Positions 56,510 through 64,000 of a DNA stretch of 64,000 bases are shown piece by piece (the first letter of the stretch is position 1; each line of letters begins with the position of its first letter). Below the pieces are notes generated by a model. The model had not been told where the DNA came from. It did not search any database and was given only the letters and a program-made list of their open reading frames with translations. The DNA is from Streptomyces barringtoniae. GTDB taxonomy: Bacteria; Actinomycetota; Actinomycetes; Streptomycetales; Streptomycetaceae. Location of the stretch: assembly GCF_020819595.1 (NCBI RefSeq), contig NZ_JAJHNP010000008.1:331822-395821 (forward strand). The letters are read 5' to 3'. Position numbers and translations under genes: made by a program.

Positions 56510-58467
56510 TGCGGGCCTCCTGCGGGGTTGTCGTCGTTGGGGTCGGTGCCGGAGTCGGGGTTGGTGCCGGGATTCGGGGTGGAGTTGTCGGGGGTGGCGG
56601 GCTCGTCGCCGGGGGTGGAGTCGTCACCGGTGGCGGCGGGCGGTTCAGGTTGCTGCTCGGCCTGCCGGGGTTCGGCGGGGGTCCGCTCGGGCTCGGCGGG
56701 GGCCTGCCCGGGTTCAGCGGGGGTCCGCTCGGGCTCAGCAGGGCCCTGCCCGGGCTCGGCGGGGGTCCGCTGCGGTCGCTCCGGGCCCCGCCGAGAGTCC
56801 GCAGGGACCTGCCCGGATTCAGCGGGAGTCTGCTCGAACTCGGCAGGGCCCTGCCCGGGCTCGGCGGGGGTCCGCTGCGGTTGCTCCGGGCTCCGCCGAG
56901 GGGCCACAGGGGGCTGCTCGGGCTCCGCCCGGGCCCCCTCGGGCTCTGCAGGGCTCCGCCTGGGTTCTGCGGAAGCCGGCTCGGACTCCGCCGAGCTGCC
57001 AGGCCTCCGCTCGGGCTCCGCGGACGTCAGCTCAGGGTCCGCCGGGACCTGTTCGGGCCTCTCGGACGTCCGCTGCGGCTCAGCCGAGCCCTGGTTGGGC
57101 TGTGCGGCGGTCCGTTCCGGCTCCTCCGGCGCCTGTTCGGATGCCTTCGGGACCCCTTCGGCCTCCACCGGGACCCCTTCGGCCTCCACTGGGATCTCTT
57201 CGGCCTCCGCCGGGGCCCGTCCGGGCTCCTCGAAGGCCGGGCGGGCGTGGTGCCATGGGGCGTCCGAGCTGCGCGGAGCCGGGCTCCGGCGCGCGGGACG
57301 AGCTGCGGTGTCCGGCGCCGCCGACTCACGAGGAGCCGGGGCCGCCCGCTCGCCCGTAGCCGGGGCCGTCGGCTCCGGGGTCTGGGCTCGCTGTGTGGCC
57401 GAGTCTTCCGAGGCGCTGCGGGCGCGGCGCGGACGGGCCGGGGCGGTACTGGGTTCGTGGGCCACGGAGGCCTCGGCGGCCGGGCCTTCCGCCGCTTCGG
57501 CACCCGTCGCGTCGCGCTCGGCTGCGGTCTGCTTGAGCTCGGCCGCGTCCTGAGGTGCGCGCGTCTGGCTCACCGAGCCCTCGCCGGCGCTCCGCATCCG
57601 CCGCGGCCGGGCACCGGCAGCACCCGCAGCCCCGGCGGCCCCGGCAGTCCCGCTGGTCCCAGCAACTCCGGCAGCCCCAGCAGTCCCGCTGCTCCCCACA
57701 GCTCCGGCAGCGCCAGCAGCCTCGGCGGCCCCGGCCTCGGTCACAGCTCCGGCAACGTCGTCTGTCTGGCTGGCCGAGCCCTGTGCCGCCGTACGGGTCC
57801 GTCGTACCGGTCGGTCGCCGGCCGCGCCCGCGCGAGCTGCCGGGCGTTCGCCCGCCGCGCGGCCCGCGCCGCGCGCCGGGCGGGCCGGGGCAGGGGGCAG
57901 CTGGCCCTTCAGGGGGCCCCACTCGTTGGGGTCGGGGACGCCCGGGGGGAGCATCTGGCGGCGCTTCGGGCCGCCGTGCTCGGACTCGCCGGGCTCCTTG
58001 GCGCCGGGCCAGGCCTTGGCGACGCGCGCGGCGAGGACGAAGTCCTTGCGGAGCGGGTGGCCCTCGAAGGCCTCCGGGAGGAGCAGGTGCTCCAGCCCCG
58101 GGTGGCCCTCGAACAGCACGCCGAACATCTCGTGGGTCTCGCGCTCGTGCCAGGCGGCGCCCGCGTAGACGCCGACGGCGGAGGGCAGCGTCGGCGCCTC
58201 GTGCGGGACGGTCGTACGGACGAGGAGGCGGCGGACCGGGCCCAGGGCGACGACGTGGGCGGAGACACGGAAACCCGTGCCCGGTTCGTCGACCGCGCTC
58301 AGCCAGTCGAAGTAGGTGCAGCCCAGGGTCGTACGGGCCGTCTCCAGGGCGGTGAGCCAGGAGGACGGCGGCACGTCCACGGTCAGGAGGTCGTAGGACT
58401 CCTCGGCCGTGGCGTCCGTACCGAAGAGGTCCTCGACCGGGGCGGGCAGCCAGCCGACGGTGCTCAT
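56506..58467 (-). CDS. nuoC: NuoC-like subunit with very long low-complexity C-terminal extension
   Basis: A 653-residue protein. Residues 1-185 are a NuoC domain: FDWLSAVDEPGTGFRVSAHV, YAGAAWHERETHEMFGVLFE and GLEHLLLPEAFEGHPLRKDF. Normal NuoC ends there. The following ~465 residues are Pro/Ala/Glu/Arg-rich and repetitive: three copies of an RPxRRxRSAxxxSxxQ motif near 215, 290 and 350, then dozens of PAEPE-type units from 420. It ends in an Asp/Pro/Gly tail. No NuoD fusion is seen. The extension is probably disordered and may act as a tether or scaffold; reading frame bias supports it as real. Confidence 0.85.
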   Translation of the reverse strand: MSTVGWLPAPVEDLFGTDATAEESYDLLTVDVPPSSWLTALETARTTLGCTYFDWLSAVDEPGTGFRVSAHVVALGPVRRLLVRTTVPHEAPTLPSAVGVYAGAAWHERETHEMFGVLFEGHPGLEHLLLPEAFEGHPLRKDFVLAARVAKAWPGAKEPGESEHGGPKRRQMLPPGVPDPNEWGPLKGQLPPAPARPARGAGRAAGERPAARAGAAGDRPVRRTRTAAQGSASQTDDVAGAVTEAGAAEAAGAAGAVGSSGTAGAAGVAGTSGTAGAAGAAGAAGARPRRMRSAGEGSVSQTRAPQDAAELKQTAAERDATGAEAAEGPAAEASVAHEPSTAPARPRRARSASEDSATQRAQTPEPTAPATGERAAPAPRESAAPDTAARPARRSPAPRSSDAPWHHARPAFEEPGRAPAEAEEIPVEAEGVPVEAEGVPKASEQAPEEPERTAAQPNQGSAEPQRTSERPEQVPADPELTSAEPERRPGSSAESEPASAEPRRSPAEPEGARAEPEQPPVAPRRSPEQPQRTPAEPGQGPAEFEQTPAESGQVPADSRRGPERPQRTPAEPGQGPAEPERTPAEPGQAPAEPERTPAEPRQAEQQPEPPAATGDDSTPGDEPATPDNSTPNPGTNPDSGTDPNDDNPAGGPQ

Positions 58468-59060
58468 CGGCCATCCCCCTCACCGGCGGGGGCGGGCGGC
58501 TTCACCAGGTCGCTGGTCAGCGCGGCCGCGGACGGGCGGGACTCGCCGTACCGCTCCCCCAGCGACTCTCGGGCGATCTTCTCCTGGAGCTTGAGGATGC
58601 CCTGGAGCAGCGCCTCGGGGCGCGGCGGGCAGCCGGGGACGTACACGTCCACCGGGATGATCTGGTCGACGCCCTTGGTGACGGAGTAGGAGTCCCAGTA
58701 GGGGCCGCCGCAGTTGGAGCAGGCGCCGAAGGAGATGACGTACTTCGGCTCGGGCATCTGCTCGTACAGGCGCTTGACGGCCGGGGCCATCTTGTCCGTG
58801 ACCGTGCCCGACACCACCATCAGGTCCGCCTGGCGGGGCCCGGGTGCGAACGGGATCACGCCGAGGCGGATGAAGTCGTGGCGGGCCATCGACGCGGCGA
58901 TGAACTCGATCGCGCAGCAGGCGAGGCCGAAGTTGAAGACCCAGAGCGAGTAGCGGCGTCCCCAGTTCAGGACCACCTTCATCGGCTCGGGGGCCAGGCG
59001 GGCCAGGGCGCCGAGCCGCTTGGGCTCCGGCAGGTAAACGGGCTCCGGGTTCACGTCCAT
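58464..59060 (-). CDS. nuoB: NADH dehydrogenase-like subunit B
   Basis: A 198-residue subunit binding the terminal N2 [4Fe-4S] cluster. ACCAIEFIAASMARHDFIRL (the unusual tandem Cys), FGACSNCGGPYWDSYS and VPGCPPRPEALLQGI supply the ligands. It normally forms the quinone site with NuoD, absent here. ATG 59060 overlaps nuoA; its stop overlaps nuoC's start. Confidence 0.94.
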   Translation of the reverse strand: MDVNPEPVYLPEPKRLGALARLAPEPMKVVLNWGRRYSLWVFNFGLACCAIEFIAASMARHDFIRLGVIPFAPGPRQADLMVVSGTVTDKMAPAVKRLYEQMPEPKYVISFGACSNCGGPYWDSYSVTKGVDQIIPVDVYVPGCPPRPEALLQGILKLQEKIARESLGERYGESRPSAAALTSDLVKPPAPAGEGDGR

Positions 59061-59470
59061 GCCAGGACGCCCTTCTTGTATGCGTACAGCAGGCCCACGG
59101 CGAGGAAGCCGAGGAAGACGAACATCTCCACGAGCGTCGTCGCGCCGTAGCCGGGGGCGGCGAAGACCGTCGCCCAGGGGAACAGGAAGATCGAGTCGAC
59201 CGCGAAGATCACGTACAGGAAAGCGTAGACGTAGTAGCGGACCTGGGTGTGGGCCCAGCCCTCGCCGACGGGGTCGACGCCGCACTCGTAGGTCAGGAGT
59301 TTCTCGGGGGTCGGCACGACCGGGCGCAGCAGACGGCCCGCGCCGAAGGCGACGGCGACGAACAGCACGCCGATGAGGGCGAGCAGGCCCACCACCGAGT
59401 AGGACCGGAAGTAGCCGGCGGCGATGACGTTCGCCGCGGCGGCCGTCGAGTTCCCCAACGTCTCCCGCAC
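59051..59470 (-). CDS. nuoA: NADH dehydrogenase-like subunit A
   Basis: A 139-residue three-TM subunit: SYSVVGLLALIGVLFVAVAF, then LTYECGVDPVGEGWAHTQVR with the conserved Glu-Cys-Gly loop, YYVYAFLYVIFAVDSIFLFP and TTLVEMFVFLGFLAVGLLYA. GTG 59470 follows GAGGG and precedes a short Ala-rich start; upstream in-frame sequence is non-homologous. First gene of the operon, whose promoter should lie in 59471-59742, shared with the divergent sensor kinase. Confidence 0.92.
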   Translation of the reverse strand: MRETLGNSTAAAANVIAAGYFRSYSVVGLLALIGVLFVAVAFGAGRLLRPVVPTPEKLLTYECGVDPVGEGWAHTQVRYYVYAFLYVIFAVDSIFLFPWATVFAAPGYGATTLVEMFVFLGFLAVGLLYAYKKGVLAWT

Positions 59471-59742
59471 CGTCCGTCCCTCGCTCTCTGACCTCGTGAC
59501 CTTAGTGAACTCGTGCACCCTCGGACGCCCTCGTGCACGAGGGCGCACTCTGTGATGCAGCGTGATTCGAGGATCTGTACGCACGGGAGTCTAGGCCCTG
59601 ATAAAGAACCGGTAAGCAGCCAGTCACGCCATGGGGCAGGTGGAGGAGCCGGGCGAGGCGTGCGGGGTGGGGTTTTCCCCCGTCGGCGCAGGGCGGCGAA
59701 CCGCATGGCGCGCAGGGTGCCGGGCACGGCAGGCTGACCGGT

Positions 59743-60924
59743 ATGACCGCTACCAGCTCCGCCGCCGGCCGGGCCGACGACACCGACCGTCTCCCGCCCA
59801 TCCGGCCGGCGTACGACGCGCACACATGGAAGGAGATCCTGCATCTCCTGCTGAACCTGCCGGTGACGGTGTTCGGGTTCGTCTACGCGATCACCGTGCT
59901 GTCCGTGGGCGGGGGCCTGACGATCACTGTCATCGGTCTTCCGCTGCTCGCGCTCAGCCTGCTGGGTGCCCGGCAGCTGGGGAAGCTGGAGCGGGCCCGC
60001 GCGCGACGGCTGCTCGGGGTGCGCGTGGAGGAGCCGACTCCGCTGCCGCTCGCGAAGGGCGGCGGGCTCACGCAGCGGCTGTGGATGGCGCTGAAGGACC
60101 CGGTGGGCTGGCGGACCCTGCTGTACGACCTCATCCGGCTGCCCTGGGGCATCCTCACCTTCTGCACCGTGCTGACCTCGCTGTTCGTGCTGTGGCCGGT
60201 GCTGCCGTACCTGGCGCGGGGCCTGGCCAACGTGGACCGCTTCATGGTGCGCGGGCTGCTGTCGCCCTCGGACGAGCTGGAGCGCCGTATCGCCGAGCTG
60301 GAGTCGGACCGCGGGGTCGTGGTCGACACGGCCGCCGCCGATCTGCGGCGCATCGAGCGGGACCTGCACGACGGCGCCCAGGCACGGCTGGTCAACCTGG
60401 CCATGGGTCTCGGTCTGGCCAAGGAGAAACTGCTGGAGGATCCCGACTCGGCGGCGGCGATGGTGGAGGAGGCGCACGGCGAGGTGAAGCTGGCCCTGCA
60501 GGAGCTGCGCGACCTCGCCCGCGGCATCCATCCGGCCGTACTGACCGACCGGGGCCTGGACGCGGCCCTGTCCTCGGTCGCCACCCGCTGCACGGTGCCG
60601 GTGAAGGTGACCGTGGACCTCCCGGACCGCCCGGCGCCGGCCATCGAGGGCATCGCCTACTTCACGGTCTCCGAACTGCTGCAGAACATCAGCAAGCACA
60701 GCCGGGCCCGCTCCGCCTCGGTCGACGTGTGGCGCGCGGCGGACCGGCTGCTCATCCAGGTCCGGGACGACGGCCGGGGCGGCGCCCGCCTCGAGGGCGG
60801 CACCGGCATGCGCGGCCTCGCGGACCGGCTGGGCGCGGTGGACGGCCTGTTCGTGCTCGACTCCCCAGCGGGCGGCCCGACGGTGGTCACGGCCGAGCTG
60901 CCGTGGCGGGACCGGACGGAATAG
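59743..60924 (+). CDS. Sensor histidine kinase (first of two paralogues)
   Basis: A 393-residue membrane kinase. The N-terminal sensor region has about four TM helices (LNLPVTVFGFVYAITVLSVG; ILTFCTVLTSLFVLWPVLPY). A HisKA_3 dimerisation domain follows with phosphoacceptor His 209 in ERDLHDGAQARLV, and an HATPase with SELLQNISKHSRARSASVDV (N box) and DDGRGGARLEGGTGMRGLAD. It senses an unknown signal at the membrane and probably phosphorylates the response regulator at 62995. ATG 59743 follows a weak site. Divergent from nuoA by 272 bp. Confidence 0.9.
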   Translation: MTATSSAAGRADDTDRLPPIRPAYDAHTWKEILHLLLNLPVTVFGFVYAITVLSVGGGLTITVIGLPLLALSLLGARQLGKLERARARRLLGVRVEEPTPLPLAKGGGLTQRLWMALKDPVGWRTLLYDLIRLPWGILTFCTVLTSLFVLWPVLPYLARGLANVDRFMVRGLLSPSDELERRIAELESDRGVVVDTAAADLRRIERDLHDGAQARLVNLAMGLGLAKEKLLEDPDSAAAMVEEAHGEVKLALQELRDLARGIHPAVLTDRGLDAALSSVATRCTVPVKVTVDLPDRPAPAIEGIAYFTVSELLQNISKHSRARSASVDVWRAADRLLIQVRDDGRGGARLEGGTGMRGLADRLGAVDGLFVLDSPAGGPTVVTAELPWRDRTE

Positions 60925-60938
60925 CCGACGGCTTCGTA

Positions 60939-61145
60939 TGCGGTGCGGCGGCCGCGGTTCCGCATGCGGGTGCGGCGGCCAGGGCTCCGTGGGGGTACGG
61001 CGGCCAGGGCGGCTCCCATGCGGGTACGGCGGCGAGGGCTCCCGGCGGGTACGGCGGCTGCGCCCCCAGGGGCGCGGGGCTGCGTCTGCTGCGCGGCTGC
61101 CGCCGCGTGGGCGCGAGCGACCCAACGCCCCCGCAGCCGCCCCAC
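60939..61145. repeat. GC-rich tandem and dispersed repeat between kinase genes
   Basis: Degenerate ~25-30-bp units around GGGTACGGCGGC repeat four to five times from 60939 to 61060. Next comes a GGGGCGCGGGGCTG-type sequence ending CCCGCAGCCGCC (61070-61145), which I recall as a widespread streptomycete intergenic repeat. Confidence 0.5.
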
Positions 61146-61362
61146 GGCGGAACCCCCACGGCGATCGCACACCACGCCACCGAAACCCAACCGCACCAAG
61201 AAACCAACCGCACCGGTCAAACGGCCCGACCGCCGGAGGCAGGAGGTGGGGAAAACCCCCGCTCCAAGACGCCGACGGACTCCATGGCCCGGAGACCCCC
61301 GCCGCACGACCCTGGAGTTGCGGCTGAACCGCCGCCGGGACGAGGAGAACGGGACGGAATCG

Positions 61363-62700
61363 ATGGCCACGGAGTACGGACACGGGTACGGATACGGGGA
61401 GGAACAGTCCGCCGGGACCGGCCATCGGCTGCCCCCCGCACTGCGGGCGCCGTTCGAGGCGCGCAGCTGGCGCGAGTTCGGCTATGTCCTGCTGAGCCTG
61501 CCGCTCTCGATCGTGCTGTTCACCTGGACGGTGACCATGGCGTCGCTCGGCGCGGGCCTGCTGGTGACCTTCCTCGGCGTCCCGGTGCTCGCGGCGGCGC
61601 TCGCCGGCTGCCGCGGCTTCGGCGCGCTGGAGCGGGCGCGGGCGCGCGGGCTGCTGCGCCTGGAGGTGGCCGAGCCGGAGCCGCTGCGGATGCGCAAGCC
61701 GGGCGCGCTGGCCTGGATGGGCGCCGTACTCAAGAGCGGCACGTCCTGGCGGAACCTGCTGTACACGCTGGTGCAGTTCCCGTGGGCGGTGTTCTCGTTC
61801 TCGGTGGCGGTGAGCCTGTGGACGATGGGCTGGACGCTGCTGACCTACCCGCTGTGGTTCTGGGTCTTCCCGGCCTACGCCGGCCAGGGCGGCATCCAGC
61901 TGTACGGCGACGAGCACCACAGCGTCTATCTCGACAACCCCTTCGAGATCACCGTGACCGCGCTGGTCGGGCTGCTGTTCACGCTGGCAACGCCGTGGAT
62001 CGTACGGGCCCTGACGACGGTGGACGGGCTGATGGTGCGGGGCCTGCTGGGGCCGTCGCCGCTGTCGGCGCGGGTGGTGGAGCTGGAGTCGGACCGCGGG
62101 GTCGTGGTCGACACGGCCGCCGCCGATCTGCGGCGCATCGAGCGGGACCTGCACGACGGCGCCCAGGCACGGCTGGTCACCCTGGCCATGGACCTGGGGC
62201 TGGCGAAGGAGAAGCTCCACGAGGATCCGCAGGCGGCGGCGCGGATGGTGGACGAGGCCCACGGCGAGGTGAAGACGGCGCTGCAGGAGCTGCGCGACCT
62301 CGCCCGCGGCATCCATCCGGCCGTACTGACCGACCGGGGCCTGGACGCGGCCCTGTCCTCGGTCGCCTCCCGCTGCACGGTGCCGGTGCGGGTGGAGGTC
62401 GATCTGCCGGCCCGCCCGGCCCCGGCCATCGAGGGCATCGCCTACTTCACGGTCTCCGAACTGCTGCAGAACATCAGCAAGCACAGCCGGGCCCGCTCCG
62501 CCGCGGTCGACGTGTGGCGCGCGGCGGACCGCCTGATGCTGCAGGTCACCGACGACGGCGTCGGCGGCGCGGACGCCTCCCGCGGCTCGGGCCTGGCCGG
62601 TCTCGCCGGCCGCCTGGACGCGGTGGACGGCGTCCTCGTGGTGGACTCCCCGGCAGGCGGCCCCACCCGGGTGATCGCGGAACTGCCCTGGCGAACCTGA
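61363..62700 (+). CDS. Sensor histidine kinase (second paralogue)
   Basis: A 445-residue paralogue of the kinase at 59743. It has a Tyr/Gly-rich start and an extra ~50-residue extracytoplasmic loop containing YAGQGGIQLYGDEHHSVYLD between TM helices; PF13796-like sensor. The phosphoacceptor His is 264 in ERDLHDGAQARLV. The HATPase N box SELLQNISKHSRARSAAVDV is almost identical to the first copy at DNA level for long stretches, indicating recent duplication or gene conversion. The two kinases may sense different ligands and share the single downstream regulator. Confidence 0.9.
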   Translation: MATEYGHGYGYGEEQSAGTGHRLPPALRAPFEARSWREFGYVLLSLPLSIVLFTWTVTMASLGAGLLVTFLGVPVLAAALAGCRGFGALERARARGLLRLEVAEPEPLRMRKPGALAWMGAVLKSGTSWRNLLYTLVQFPWAVFSFSVAVSLWTMGWTLLTYPLWFWVFPAYAGQGGIQLYGDEHHSVYLDNPFEITVTALVGLLFTLATPWIVRALTTVDGLMVRGLLGPSPLSARVVELESDRGVVVDTAAADLRRIERDLHDGAQARLVTLAMDLGLAKEKLHEDPQAAARMVDEAHGEVKTALQELRDLARGIHPAVLTDRGLDAALSSVASRCTVPVRVEVDLPARPAPAIEGIAYFTVSELLQNISKHSRARSAAVDVWRAADRLMLQVTDDGVGGADASRGSGLAGLAGRLDAVDGVLVVDSPAGGPTRVIAELPWRT

Positions 62701-62742
62701 CGCGAGGGCCTGAAACCGTCGAAGTCCCACCGATCGATGACC

Positions 62743-62785
62743 GACCCGCGAACCGCGACCCGCGACCCGCGACCCGCGACCCGCT
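62743..62785. repeat. 7-bp tandem repeat (CGCGACC)n
   Basis: About six head-to-tail copies of CGCGACC with one variant (GAACCGCG), just downstream of the second kinase and ~210 bp before the response regulator. A likely slippage-prone microsatellite. Confidence 0.7.
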
Positions 62786-62994
62786 GTGATGAAGATCCCG
62801 TACCCACCGCACCAGCGCCGTCCCGCCCCACCTCGGAGGCGGGATTGTGCTGATGCGGCGAGCGGCGCGTACCGGATGCTGGAATGCTGGACCTTCGTAC
62901 GCTCGAATGCCGGACCTCCGTACGGACGACAGTCGTCGGGGGCCGGATCGGGATCAGGATCGGGATCGGGGGCCGGGAGATCGTGGAGGACAGG

Positions 62995-63654
62995 GTGCGC
63001 GTGGTCATCGCCGAGGACTCAGTGCTGCTCAGGGAGGGCCTGACCCGGCTGCTGACCGACCGCGGGCACGATGTCGTGGCCGGCGTCGGGGACGCGGAGG
63101 CCCTGGTGAAGACCATCGCCGACCTGGACGCACAGGGCGAGCTGCCCGACGTCGTGGTCGCGGACGTACGGATGCCGCCGACGCACACCGACGAGGGCGT
63201 CCGGGCGGCCGTACGACTGCGGAAGGCGCATCCGGGGCTCGGCGTGCTGGTGCTGTCGCAGTACGTGGAGGAGCGCTACGCCACCGAACTGCTGGCCGGT
63301 TCCAGCCGGGGCGTGGGCTATCTGCTCAAGGACCGGGTCGCCGAGGTGCGCGAGTTCGTTGACGCGGTCGTGCGGGTGGCCGAGGGCGGTACGGCGCTGG
63401 ACCCCGAGGTGGTCGCGCAGCTGCTCGGCCGCAGCCGCAAGCAGGACGTGCTGGCGGGGCTGACCCCGCGGGAGCGCGAGGTGCTGGGGCTGATGGCGGA
63501 GGGGCGCACGAACTCGGCGATCGCCCGGCAGCTGGTGGTCAGCGACGGAGCCGTGGAGAAGCACGTCAGCAACATCTTCCTGAAGCTCGGGCTGGCGCCG
63601 AGCGACGGGGACCACCGGCGTGTTCTGGCCGTGCTGACCTATCTGAACTCCTGA
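62995..63654 (+). CDS. NarL/FixJ-family response regulator
   Basis: A 219-residue regulator. Receiver domain 1-125: acidic pocket EDS at 7-9, phosphoacceptor Asp 57 in VVVADVRMPP, and a Lys in GYLLKDRV. LuxR-type HTH at about 150-210: LTPREREVLGLMAEGRTNSA and SDGAVEKHVSNIFLKLGL. GTG 62995 has GGAGGA 5-10 bp upstream. Co-oriented with the two sensor kinases and presumably their shared partner. Targets unknown; the adjacent nuo operon and ferredoxin oxidoreductase gene are attractive candidates (inference). Confidence 0.92.
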   Translation: MRVVIAEDSVLLREGLTRLLTDRGHDVVAGVGDAEALVKTIADLDAQGELPDVVVADVRMPPTHTDEGVRAAVRLRKAHPGLGVLVLSQYVEERYATELLAGSSRGVGYLLKDRVAEVREFVDAVVRVAEGGTALDPEVVAQLLGRSRKQDVLAGLTPREREVLGLMAEGRTNSAIARQLVVSDGAVEKHVSNIFLKLGLAPSDGDHRRVLAVLTYLNS

Positions 63655-63923
63655 CCGAAAGACACTGTGTCAGCAGGGTGTCAGCCGATCCGGCTTCCAT
63701 GGGAAGGCCGGGTACCCGGATGGAAGGCCGGAGGACACGACCGGGGAAGGACGCGCTGACACCGCAGTGCCATGCCGACTCGAAAGCGCCACAGGCCGAC
63801 TCGATGTCGTCCAATCTGTGGATGCCCTCGGGAAGGCGACCCTAACCGACGTAGTGTTGATCCTGGGATGGTCTGTGGGACGACCACTCCCCGGACAGCC
63901 GCCTCGAAGGAGGTCCAGTTCAG
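63655..63923. other. Intergenic region upstream of last gene
   Basis: About 270 bp without a gene. It has an inverted-repeat-like GATCCGGCTTCC / GGAAGGCCGG cluster near 63686-63735 that could terminate the regulator transcript. A ribosome site AAGGAGG lies at 63908-63914. Confidence 0.45.
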
Positions 63924-64000
63924 TGACCAGCCAGGTCAGCAGCCAGGCGGAGCAGGCCGACGGAGCCGTCGTCGGAGAACAGCGCAAACCGGGCGGCGTC
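63924..64000 (+). CDS. Start of probable 2-oxoacid:ferredoxin oxidoreductase alpha subunit (partial)
   Basis: Only 25 codons are in the window: GTG 63924, 9 bases after a perfect AAGGAGG, encoding TSQVSSQAEQADGAVVGEQR and PGGV. This N-terminus matches my recollection of streptomycete 2-oxoglutarate/2-oxoacid:ferredoxin oxidoreductase alpha chains next to this two-component system. The catalytic parts lie beyond the window, so the call depends on synteny and memory. If right, it supplies reduced ferredoxin near an NADH-module-less complex I. Confidence 0.5.

Noticed and set aside
56650..58689. 679-residue plus-strand frame opposite nuoC
   Set aside because: Consists of Gly/Leu-Pro repeats antisense to the PAEPE region; the opposite frame has a real NuoC domain and gene overlaps.
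59293..62730. 1145-residue minus-strand frame opposite the sensor kinases
   Set aside because: Duplicated low-complexity composition merely mirrors the two paralogous kinases.

Overview
This is a high-GC actinobacterial chromosome segment, almost certainly from a Streptomyces. The evidence is gene content and order: murB, hadB-hadA-rpmG with tRNA-Met and tRNA-Thr, a YajQ gene next to tRNA-Tyr, htpX, and a ten-gene nuo operon lacking nuoD/E/F/G. From memory this order matches the S. coelicolor SCO4595-SCO4645 neighbourhood; no search could be run.

Region 1 (1-11,075) is core chromosome: an NAD(P)-binding oxidoreductase, murB, a DUF3291 gene, an MFS exporter with its TetR repressor and two matching operators, the HadA/HadB-like dehydratase pair, ribosomal protein L33, two tRNAs, an amidohydrolase, a second NAD(P)-binding protein, three small genes and an AhpD-like gene. 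It ends at a strong terminator.

Region 2 (11,076-44,758) is an integrated mobile island at tRNA-Tyr, the site that SLP1-type elements use. A 53-bp direct repeat, the 3' part of the tRNA gene, marks both ends. The right 16 kb is a complete actinomycete integrative and conjugative element (AICE) backbone. It has an XRE/TPR regulator, a GntR regulator, spread proteins, a TraB/FtsK translocase followed by a clt-like GACAAG repeat array, primase-polymerase, a helicase-like ATPase, an iteron-like array, excisionase and integrase. The left 17 kb is cargo and wreckage of earlier insertions. Cargo includes a membrane protein, a TIR-NB-ARC-TPR protein divergent from a helical partner, an RHS polymorphic toxin (HINT plus C-terminal toxin) with a small S1/OB-fold putative immunity gene, a Tat-exported protein, and an ImmA/IrrE-DUF4411 pair. 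A tyrosine integrase, a Vsr endonuclease and the ImmA/IrrE gene all carry inactivating mutations. Two further att-like fragments inside suggest stepwise accretion.

Region 3 (44,759-64,000) is core chromosome again: yajQ, an APC transporter, a YccF protein, a decayed gvpO-like remnant, htpX, the partial nuo operon (A,B,C,H,I,J,K,L,M,N, all reverse strand, mostly overlapping start/stop codons), two tandem paralogous sensor kinases, one NarL-type response regulator, and the first codons of what is probably a 2-oxoacid:ferredoxin oxidoreductase alpha subunit. The missing NADH-oxidising module together with that neighbour suggests a complex-I-like enzyme fed by ferredoxin (inference).
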